64,000 bases of DNA. Source: Streptomyces sp. CB02414 (lineage in GTDB: Bacteria; Actinomycetota; Actinomycetes; Streptomycetales; Streptomycetaceae). Shown here in pieces: positions 55,278 through 64,000 of this stretch. Made by a program: the position numbers and the translations under genes. Positions within the stretch are counted from its first letter, which is position 1. The number at the start of each line of letters is the position of its first letter. The stretch spans positions 176,765-240,764 of the forward strand of contig NZ_LIPF01000001.1 in assembly GCF_001905385.1 (NCBI RefSeq), written 5' to 3'. The notes beneath the pieces were generated by a model, which did not search any database, had not been told where the DNA came from, and saw only the letters and a list, made by a program, of their open reading frames with translations.

Positions 55278-57107
55278 CTACGCGTCCGGCTCGGTCGACG
55301 GCTCGGTGGAGGGGCTGGGCGAGGCGTCGGGCGACTCGGGCGACGGGCTCGGCGTCGGCTTCGCCTCGGCCACCTTCAGCTGGACGTCGAGCGTGGCGCC
55401 GCCCGCGGTGGTCAGGCGCAGCACGTACGTGCCGGCGGTGTCGTCCGCGTACAGCTTCGGCAGTGTCAGCAGGCCCTTGGCGTCGGTCTTCAGGCCGGTC
55501 AGGGTGCGGACGGTCTTGCCGTCGGCGTCCTTGAAGTAGGGGCCCTTGTCGTTCTCGGCCGGGTTGAGCGCCGACTTGATGAGCGTGGCGGTGACGGCGA
55601 CCTTGTCCGCGGCGGCGCCCTTGTACGTGGCCTTGACCCCGACCCGGTCCGCGAACTCGCCGCCGGGCGTGCAGGTCAGCTCGGTCGCGTCGGTGCGCGC
55701 GAGGGCGTCGGCGACGCGCTCGGTGACGGTCGCCTTGTAGTCGACGCCGGGGACCATCCGGCCGGCGACGGCGGCCCGCACCGTGAAGGCACCGGTCTTC
55801 TCGCCCGCCACCAGCGCGGGTGCGACCGCCACACCGGAGGCGTCGGTGGTGGCCACGGCCACCTTTTCGCCGCCGGTGAAGGTGGCGTCCGTGTCGCCCA
55901 GGATCGTGAAGCGGATCCGTACCTTGCCGACGGTCTTTCCGGCCCTGGTCTCGGCGCGGGTGCTGATCTTCTCGGCGAAGGTGTCGCCGGCGATGGCGGT
56001 GAGCCCGGTGGTGCCCGCGTTCTCCAGGTGGTGCACCGTGTCGGTGGGGGTCTGGTTGTCGGGCGGGGTCTCGGGGTCGGTCGGGTCCGGCGTCTCCGGA
56101 CCCGGGGAGCCGGTGCCGGGGTCTGCCGGGTCCGAAGGGTTGGTGGGGTTCGTGGGCTTGCCGGACCCGGTGGAACCGCCCGGCCTGTCCGGGCTGGGCG
56201 ACGGCGTGCCGGGGGGCGTGGGGCGTGTGCTCGGGCCCGTACCGCTCGGCGACGGGTCGGGCCTGTTCGCCGCGCCGTCGTCGCTGCGGTTCCCGGGCAG
56301 GGCGCCGGTGCCGTCCGGGATCTCGTGGGTGCCCTTGCGGTAGTGCTCCAGCCAGGACAGGACCGTGTGCAGGTAGTCCCGCGAGTTGTTGTAGCTGAGG
56401 ATCGCGCGGTCGAGGTCGGCCTGGTCGGACAGGTCCCAGCCGTTGCGGCACAGGTAGTGACCGGCGGCGAGCGCGGCGTCGTAGATGTTGTTGGGGTCTT
56501 CCTTGCCGTCACCGTTGCCGTCGCGGGCCGCCCAGGCCCAGGTGGACGGGATGAACTGCATGGGGCCGACGGCGTTGTCGTAGGCGCTGTTGCCGTCGTA
56601 GACGCCGTTGTCGGTGTCCTTGATGAGCGCGAAGCCGTTGCCGTCGAGCTGCGGGCCGATGATCGGACTGGTCGTGGTGCCGTCGGCGGTGACGCGGCCG
56701 CCGCGGGCCTGTCCCGACTCCACCCTGCCGATGGCGGCGAGGAGTTGCCAGGGCAGGTTGCAGCCGGGCTTGGACCGGCGCAGCGCCGACTCGGCCTTCT
56801 TGTAGGCGTCGAGGACGGTGGCGGGGATACCCCCCTCGGACGGTGTCCGGGCCGCGGGGGTGCCGATGGTCGGCGCGGGGCTCGGGCTGTTCAGCGGCGG
56901 CAGGTCCGTGTAGTACGGCGAGTTGCCGGTCGCGCTCTCCTCGGCGGGCGTGTCGGAGGCCGGCACGTTGTCGGAGGTGGTCTGTCTGCCGTTGGCGTCG
57001 GTCGTCACGTTGGGCGCCTGGGACGCGGACAGGGCCGCGACCGCGACCGCCGCGACGGTGGTGGTGACCGCCGCCTTGCGGAGCCTCCTGTCGAAATGCG
57101 CCGCCAT
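55278..57107 (-). CDS. Secreted lytic transglycosylase with Ig-like repeats
   Basis: The 609-aa protein has a signal peptide (about 1-28), a low-complexity segment, and an MltB/SLT-type catalytic domain (about 90-260) with the glutamate in AIGRVESGQARGG and the conserved NAVGPMQFIPSTW and YLCRNGWDLSDQ. A long Pro/Thr/Ser/Gly linker (about 270-360) follows. The C-terminus has two bacterial Ig-like or Big-type repeats (EVTERVADALA, TVTATLIKS) and an acidic Ser/Pro tail. It should cut peptidoglycan outside the cell. ATG with GGGAGGGG eight bases upstream. Confidence 0.9.
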   Translation of the reverse strand: MAAHFDRRLRKAAVTTTVAAVAVAALSASQAPNVTTDANGRQTTSDNVPASDTPAEESATGNSPYYTDLPPLNSPSPAPTIGTPAARTPSEGGIPATVLDAYKKAESALRRSKPGCNLPWQLLAAIGRVESGQARGGRVTADGTTTSPIIGPQLDGNGFALIKDTDNGVYDGNSAYDNAVGPMQFIPSTWAWAARDGNGDGKEDPNNIYDAALAAGHYLCRNGWDLSDQADLDRAILSYNNSRDYLHTVLSWLEHYRKGTHEIPDGTGALPGNRSDDGAANRPDPSPSGTGPSTRPTPPGTPSPSPDRPGGSTGSGKPTNPTNPSDPADPGTGSPGPETPDPTDPETPPDNQTPTDTVHHLENAGTTGLTAIAGDTFAEKISTRAETRAGKTVGKVRIRFTILGDTDATFTGGEKVAVATTDASGVAVAPALVAGEKTGAFTVRAAVAGRMVPGVDYKATVTERVADALARTDATELTCTPGGEFADRVGVKATYKGAAADKVAVTATLIKSALNPAENDKGPYFKDADGKTVRTLTGLKTDAKGLLTLPKLYADDTAGTYVLRLTTAGGATLDVQLKVAEAKPTPSPSPESPDASPSPSTEPSTEPDA

Positions 57108-57344
57108 AGAGTGAACCCCTCCCGTGGACGCCCGCGCGTCCGTCCGTCTTCGGCTGTCGTACTCGCCCGTCGTACCCGTCCTGTTGCGACGACCGGTGCG
57201 CGCCGGTGGTTGCGCCGCAACTTTCCCCGCGCGGTGCTCGTCTGTTCGATCAGCACGGTGCCGCAGGCGACCCTACGACAACTTGCTTTGCACGGGGACC
57301 CGTTCGTGCCCGATATTCACCAGTTGGCCATAAGAGGAGTTTCG

Positions 57345-58199
57345 TTGCCGTTCACCCTCAGTCACGCCGCCGCCGTCCTGCCCGCGCTCCGGGGGGACGG
57401 GACCGGGCGGGGGCGGCTAGTGCCGGCCGCGCTGGTGGCGGGGACGTTTGCGCCCGACATGACCTACTACGCGGCGAGTTTCCTGTCCGGGGCGATGGAG
57501 TTCGGGGACGTCACGCACTCCTTCCCGGGTGTGTTCACCGTCGATGTGGTCATCGCCTGGGCGCTGGTGGGGCTGTGGCTGGTCGTGCGGGAGCCCCTGG
57601 TGGCCCTGCTGCCGCCGTCCCGGCAGGGGCGGGTCGCCGCCCTGCTGCGGTGCGGGGCGCCGCGCGCGCGTGTGCGGCCGTCGCTGCTGGTGTGGTGGTA
57701 CGTGTCGGCGGTGCTGGGGGCGTCGACCCATGTGGTGTGGGACGCGTTCACGCACCTCGACCGGTGGGGGATGAAGGTGTTCCCCACCCTCGGCCGGGAG
57801 ATCGCGGGCTCTCCGCTGTACTGGTACCTCCAGTACGGGGGTTCCGCCGTGGCGGCCGTCGTGCTCGCCGTGTTCCTGGCGCGGGCGCTGCGCCGGACGC
57901 CCCGGACCGGCGCGTCGCACGTTCCGGTGCTCCTGGTGCGGGACCGGTGGTGGGCCGGGGCGGTGCTCGGCGGTTGTGCGGTGGCCGGGGCGGTGCGGCG
58001 GGCCGTCCGGTGGTGGGACTACTGGGGTGATGTCGCGAAGCCCTGGGAGCTGATCCCCACGGTGTGCTTCGGGGCGGGCGCGGGGCTCCTCCCGGGGCTG
58101 CTGCTGTACGCCGTGGCGGTCAGGGTGTGGCGTCCGGCCCAGGTCCCCGCCGTCCCGGCAGGCGCCGGTACCGAACCGGACCGCCGGGTCGCGCCCTGA
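57345..58199 (+). CDS. DUF4184 membrane protein
   Basis: The 284-aa protein starts at a TTG with GAGGAG five bases upstream. It begins with the family hallmark PFTLSHAAAVLP and has six or seven membrane segments, including ASTHVVWDAFTHLDRWG with conserved His and Asp residues in a membrane helix. DUF4184 proteins are of unknown function and look like phosphatase-type or hydrolase-type metal-site membrane proteins. The 3' end overlaps a convergent gene by 80 bp. Confidence 0.85.
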   Translation: MPFTLSHAAAVLPALRGDGTGRGRLVPAALVAGTFAPDMTYYAASFLSGAMEFGDVTHSFPGVFTVDVVIAWALVGLWLVVREPLVALLPPSRQGRVAALLRCGAPRARVRPSLLVWWYVSAVLGASTHVVWDAFTHLDRWGMKVFPTLGREIAGSPLYWYLQYGGSAVAAVVLAVFLARALRRTPRTGASHVPVLLVRDRWWAGAVLGGCAVAGAVRRAVRWWDYWGDVAKPWELIPTVCFGAGAGLLPGLLLYAVAVRVWRPAQVPAVPAGAGTEPDRRVAP

Positions 58200-58533
58200 G
58201 CGTGTCGGTGCTCGCGACGAACACGGTGAAGGTGTGCGCGGGCCGGGTCCGCGGCAGCAGGGTGAGGGCGAGCGCCACGTAGCCGCGGGCGAGGTCCGCC
58301 CACAGGCGCCAGGCGGGCGTCTCGCGCGGGGACGCGGCGGCCCGGTCCCGGCGGAGGAGCCCGCGGCGGAGGTCTGCCGTGGTGCGGCGCAGGGCCGTCG
58401 TGAGGGTGGTGGGGGTGCGGCCGGTACTCGCGCCCGGTGCGAAGACCGGGACCGGCAGGAGTGGCACGCGGGCGGGTCGGTCTGTGCTTGCCCGTCCCGG
58501 TGCGGTCCGGTGGTGGAGCATGCGTATACCCAT
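58120..58533 (-). CDS. Hypothetical basic protein
   Basis: The 137-aa product has no known domain. It is Arg-, Thr- and Pro-rich, with one hydrophobic stretch (YVALALTLLPRT) near residues 90-105. The ATG has GAGGA seven bases upstream. The overlap with the DUF4184 gene and composition make it less certain than its neighbours. Confidence 0.5.
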   Translation of the reverse strand: MGIRMLHHRTAPGRASTDRPARVPLLPVPVFAPGASTGRTPTTLTTALRRTTADLRRGLLRRDRAAASPRETPAWRLWADLARGYVALALTLLPRTRPAHTFTVFVASTDTLRARPGGPVRYRRLPGRRGPGPDATP

Positions 58534-58992
58534 GCCCGCATCCTCACGGGAGCCGGGGGCGGGGGGCGCTTTCGCGGGGGCCACCTGAGTGACGGGCCCT
58601 GCCGGGCGGGCGGGCGTTCCCCTCCGGGTCGGTGGGCGACCGCGCATGTGCCGGGCGCGGGGGCGCCGGTGAACTGCGTTCCCTCCCGGGCAAAGGACGG
58701 CGGTGTACGTGCCGGGCCTGGTCGGCGACGGTTCCGGGCTTCGGCGAGGGCGATGACGCGGCGATGTCAGCGAGCGACGGCGTACGGGCCGGGCGCGGTC
58801 GCCGGGCTTGGGCGAGGGCGATGTCAGCGGCGCGGGACGGTGAGCTGGAGGCGTTCGCCGCGAGCGCGCAGCCCCGCGCCGCTCCCCCGCCTCCCTGCCG
58901 ACCGACCCCGTCCGCCGGCCACCCGCCCACCGTCCGTCCGCCGTGCCCCGGCGAGCGGCGACCGGCGACCGGCGACCGGCGACCGGCGCAGG
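58534..58992. other. Intergenic, short repeats, no gene recognised
   Basis: This 459-bp gap between the hypothetical gene and the polA stop holds short repeats only. CCGGGCTT(C/G)GGCGAGGGCGATG occurs at 58733 and 58802. The unit ACCGGCG is repeated four times at 58961-58988, next to the polA stop. No RNA gene or good terminator stem was seen. Confidence 0.6.
58961..58988. repeat. 7-bp tandem repeat ACCGGCG x4
   Basis: Four exact copies run from 58961 to 58988, ending 4 bp before the polA stop codon on the minus strand. Such short exact arrays are prone to copy-number change by slippage. Confidence 0.9.
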
Positions 58993-61719
58993 CTAGTGCG
59001 CTGCCGACTCCCAGTCCGGGCCCGCGCCCACCGAGACGCCCAGGGGGACCCTGAGCTGCACGGCGTCGGCCATTTCGCGGCGGACGAGTTCCTCCGCCGC
59101 CGCGCGCTCGCCGGGGGCGATCTCCAGGACGATTTCGTCGTGGACCTGGAGCAGCATGCGGGAGGTGAGGCCGGCCTCGCGCAGCGCCTTGTCCACATTG
59201 AGCATGGCGATCTTGACGATGTCGGCTGCCGTGCCCTGGATCGGCGCGTTCAGCGCCATGCGTTCGGCCGCCTCGCGGCGCTGGCGGTTGTCGCTGTTGA
59301 GGTCGGGCAGGTAGCGGCGGCGGCCGAAGAGCGTCGCCGTGTAGCCCGTCGCCCGTGCCTCGTCGACGACCCGGCGCAGATAGTCCCGCACGCCGCCGAA
59401 CCGCTCGAAGTAGGCGTCCATCAGGCCGCGGGCCTCGGCCGCCTCGATGTTCAGCTGCTGGGAGAGACCGAAGGCCGACAGACCGTACGCCAGTCCGTAC
59501 GACATGGCCTTGATCTTGCGGCGCATCTCCGCGTCGACCGCGGACTGCTCGACGGAGAAGACCTGCGCGGCGGCGGTGGTGTGCAGGTCCTCGCCGGAGG
59601 TGAAGGCCTCGATCAGGCCGGCGTCCTCGGAGAGGTGCGCCATCACGCGCAGCTCGATCTGGCTGTAGTCGGCCGTCATCAGCGACTCGAAGCCCTCGCC
59701 GACGACGAAGCCGCGGCGGATCGCCCGGCCCTCGTCGGTACGGACCGGGATGTTCTGCAGGTTCGGGTCCGTGGAGGAGAGGCGGCCGGTCGCGGCGACC
59801 GTCTGGTTGAACGTGGTGTGGATGCGGCCGTCGGCGGCGATCGTCTTGATCAGGCCCTCGACCGTGACCCGCAGCTTGGCCTGCTCCCGGTGGCGGAGCA
59901 TGATGACCGGCAGTTCGTTCTCGGTCTGCGCCGCGAGCCACGCCAGGGCGTCCGCGTCCGTGGTGTAGCCGGTCTTGGTCTTCTTGGTCTTCGGCAGGTT
60001 CAGCTCGCCGAAGAGGACTTCCTGGAGCTGCTTGGGCGAGCCGAGGTTGAACTCGTGCCCGGCCGCCGCGTGCGCCTCCTTCACCGCCTGCTGCACGGCG
60101 CCGGCGAACATCTGCTCCATGGCCTGGAGGTGCTCCCGGTCGGCCGCGATACCGTGCCGCTCCATGCGGGCCAGCAGGGCGGACGTGGGCAGCTCCACGT
60201 CGCGCAACAGGTCGGCGGCGCCGACGTCCGCCAGGCGGCCCTCGAAGGCCTCGCCCAGGTCGAGGATCGCGCGGGCCTGCACCATCAGGGCCTCGGCCTC
60301 CGCGCCGTCGTCCGCGCCGAAGGCGAGCTGGCCGTCGGCCGCGGCGGCGGGCGCCAGCTCGCGGTGCAGGTACTCCAGGGAGAGCGCGTCCAGGTCGAAG
60401 GAGCGGCGGCCCGGCTTGACCAGGTAGGCGGCGAGCGCGGTGTCCATGCCGACGCCGGCGACGCTCCAGCCGTGCTCGGCGAAGACGCGCATCGCGCCCT
60501 TGGCGTTGTGGAAGACCTTGGGCCGGTCCGGGTCGGACAGCCAGGCCGCGAACGCCGCCTCGTCGGCCTCGTCCAGCTCCGTCGGGTCGAACCAGGCGGC
60601 CTTCCCGTCGGCCGCGGCGAGCGCGACCTCGGCGACCGAGCCGGTGCCCAGCGCCCAGGTGTCGACCGTGGCGACGCCGAGGGGCTGCGTGCCGTGCCCG
60701 GCGAGCCAGCCGGCCACCTCGCCGGTGCCCAGCACGGTGCCGTCTAGCTCCACGCCGTCCGCCACGACCGGGGTCGCCTCGGCCTCCTCGGCGCCCGGGT
60801 CGACGGCGTACAGCCGCTCCCGCAGGGACGGGTTGCGGATCTCCAGGGTGTCCAGGATCACCGCGACGCCCTTGCGGTCGTACGCAGTCCGCTCCAGGTC
60901 GGTGACCGTCTTCGGCAGCTCGACCCGCCGCTCCAGCTCGGTGAGCCGGCGGTTGAGCTTCACGGACTCCAGGTGGTCGCGCAGATTCTGCCCGGCCTTG
61001 CCCTTGACCTCCTCGACGCGCTCCACCAGCTCCGCGAAGGACCCGAACTGGTTGATCCACTTCGCGGCCGTCTTCTCGCCGACGCCCGGAATGCCCGGCA
61101 GGTTGTCGGACGGGTCGCCGCGCAGGGCCGCGAAGTCGGGGTACTGGGCGGGGGTCAGCCCGTACTTCTCGAAAACCTTCTCCGGCGTGAAACGGGTCAG
61201 CTCGGAGACACCCTTGGTCGGATACAGCACCGTGGTGTGCTCGCTGACCAGCTGGAAGGAGTCCCGGTCGCCGGTGACGATCAGGACGTCGAAGCCCTCG
61301 GCCTCGGCCTGCGTGGCGAGCGTGGCGATGACGTCGTCGGCCTCGAAGCCCTCGACGGCGAAGCGCTGCACGTGCATGGCGTCGAGCAGCTCGCCGATCA
61401 GCTCGACCTGCCCCTTGAACTCGTCCGGGGTCTTGGAGCGGTTCGCCTTGTACTCGGTGAACTCCTGCGACCGCCAGGTCTTGCGGGAGACGTCGAACGC
61501 CACCGCGAAGTGGGTCGGCGCCTCGTCACGCAACGTGTTGGCCAGCATCGACGCGAAGCCGTAGATCGCGTTGGTCGGCTGGCCCGTCGCGGTCGTGAAA
61601 TTCTCCGCGGGCAGCGCGAAGAACGCGCGGTACGCCAGCGAGTGCCCGTCCATGAGCATCAGGCGCGGACGGTCGCCGCCGGAGGTGTTGTCGGTCTTCT
61701 TCGCTGCTGTCTCTGCCAC
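58993..61719 (-). CDS. polA: DNA polymerase I
   Basis: The 908-aa enzyme fills gaps in excision repair and replaces RNA primers. It has the 5'-3' exonuclease domain (about 1-310, with acidic metal sites such as MDGHSLAYRAFF and VTGDRDSFQLV), a middle domain (about 315-500) and the polymerase domain (about 510-908) with the O-helix region RRKIKAMSYGLAYG and VHDEIVLE. The 3'-5' proofreading motif DTET is not present in the middle domain. Translation starts at a GTG 7 nt after the -10 box CAGGAT, so it is leaderless, and a damage-type element precedes it. Confidence 0.96.
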   Translation of the reverse strand: MAETAAKKTDNTSGGDRPRLMLMDGHSLAYRAFFALPAENFTTATGQPTNAIYGFASMLANTLRDEAPTHFAVAFDVSRKTWRSQEFTEYKANRSKTPDEFKGQVELIGELLDAMHVQRFAVEGFEADDVIATLATQAEAEGFDVLIVTGDRDSFQLVSEHTTVLYPTKGVSELTRFTPEKVFEKYGLTPAQYPDFAALRGDPSDNLPGIPGVGEKTAAKWINQFGSFAELVERVEEVKGKAGQNLRDHLESVKLNRRLTELERRVELPKTVTDLERTAYDRKGVAVILDTLEIRNPSLRERLYAVDPGAEEAEATPVVADGVELDGTVLGTGEVAGWLAGHGTQPLGVATVDTWALGTGSVAEVALAAADGKAAWFDPTELDEADEAAFAAWLSDPDRPKVFHNAKGAMRVFAEHGWSVAGVGMDTALAAYLVKPGRRSFDLDALSLEYLHRELAPAAAADGQLAFGADDGAEAEALMVQARAILDLGEAFEGRLADVGAADLLRDVELPTSALLARMERHGIAADREHLQAMEQMFAGAVQQAVKEAHAAAGHEFNLGSPKQLQEVLFGELNLPKTKKTKTGYTTDADALAWLAAQTENELPVIMLRHREQAKLRVTVEGLIKTIAADGRIHTTFNQTVAATGRLSSTDPNLQNIPVRTDEGRAIRRGFVVGEGFESLMTADYSQIELRVMAHLSEDAGLIEAFTSGEDLHTTAAAQVFSVEQSAVDAEMRRKIKAMSYGLAYGLSAFGLSQQLNIEAAEARGLMDAYFERFGGVRDYLRRVVDEARATGYTATLFGRRRYLPDLNSDNRQRREAAERMALNAPIQGTAADIVKIAMLNVDKALREAGLTSRMLLQVHDEIVLEIAPGERAAAEELVRREMADAVQLRVPLGVSVGAGPDWESAAH

Positions 61720-61726
61720 GTCCCCG

Positions 61727-61749
61727 ATCCTGCCACGGACCACTGACAC
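61727..61749 (-). promoter_or_regulatory. polA damage-type promoter (RecA_NDp/PafBC)
   Basis: On the minus strand GTGTCAGTG (61749-61741), 8 nt, CAGGAT (61732-61727), 7 nt, then the polA GTG. The upstream element is a near-full match; the -10 begins with C instead of T. A possible weaker element for the divergent gene (CTGTCACAG-N8-GAGGAT) lies close by on the plus strand near 61793-61815. Confidence 0.7.
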
Positions 61750-61851
61750 TCGGCCCCGCGCTCGCCGTCGGCACGGCCGGGCTCCCTCACTGTCACAGGG
61801 ACGTGCGAGGATCGGAGACGTACCTCACACGCGTAAGCGAAGGAGCGCGCG

Positions 61852-64000
<2,149 letters not shown>

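Noticed and set aside
61793..61815. RecA_NDp element for the oxidoreductase
   Set aside because: CTGTCACAG-N8-GAGGAT keeps the spacing but loses the GTG end of the 9-mer and the T of the -10, and the gene has a normal ribosome-binding site.

Overview
The window is chromosomal DNA of a high-GC actinomycete, almost certainly Streptomyces. The codons end almost always in G or C, start codons are often GTG, and there is whiA, a WhiJ-type regulator cassette, a rare TTA codon and mycothiol-type enzymes. The gene order (whiA-yvcK-rapZ-uvrC, uvrA, uvrB, rpsA, polA) is the conserved core order I know from S. coelicolor and relatives. No rRNA, tRNA, insertion sequence, prophage or CRISPR array was seen.

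Layout. 1-632: a minisatellite with a 100-bp tandem repeat that runs into the 3' end of whiA. 633-5864 (minus): the overlapping operon uvrC-rapZ-yvcK-whiA. 6261-9862: an HTH regulator, a Tat-type Rieske protein, and a LacI regulator plus PfkB sugar kinase behind a perfect 36-bp palindrome. 10152-16473: uvrA, a DinB/mycothiol-type protein, a metallo-beta-lactamase-fold hydrolase, aroQ and an LD-carboxypeptidase-like peptidase. 16504-21738 (minus): a Ca2+/H+ antiporter, TerC, a TerD/NTPase-like fusion and TerD. 21880-26731: uvrB, an MHYT membrane sensor, glpQ and ogt. 26762-34595: a VOC protein, psuG-psuK with a duplicated 3' end, a methyltransferase, CorA, a degenerate uridine-kinase-like protein, a DUF1772 protein and an orphan gltD-type reductase. 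34703-37136: a WhiJ/AbaA-type triad (DUF397, XRE regulator, HATPase) plus a small unknown. 37336-46898: an ABC exporter, small enzymes, a DUF899 gene with a TTA codon, an amidohydrolase, a frameshifted eCIS/toxin-like gene, a nucleotidyltransferase, ridA, pip, a family-5 uracil-DNA glycosylase and an S4 protein. 46930-64000: DoxX, TPR, coaE, PAC2, rpsA, a methyltransferase, hrpB, a lytic transglycosylase, a DUF4184 protein, polA and a truncated molybdopterin oxidoreductase.

The main unifying signal is regulatory. Six promoters share TTGTC(A/G)GTG-N8-TAnnnT or a close variant. This is the RecA-independent DNA-damage promoter known from mycobacteria (RecA_NDp, used by PafBC). Five lie before excision-repair, alkylation-repair or repair-synthesis genes: uvrC, uvrA, uvrB, ogt and polA. 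The sixth lies before terD, which would place the TerD/NTPase-like pair in the same damage response. In uvrC, uvrB, ogt and polA the start codon follows the -10 box after exactly 7 nt, so these mRNAs should be leaderless. Several other genes in the window show the same -10/start spacing without the damage element.
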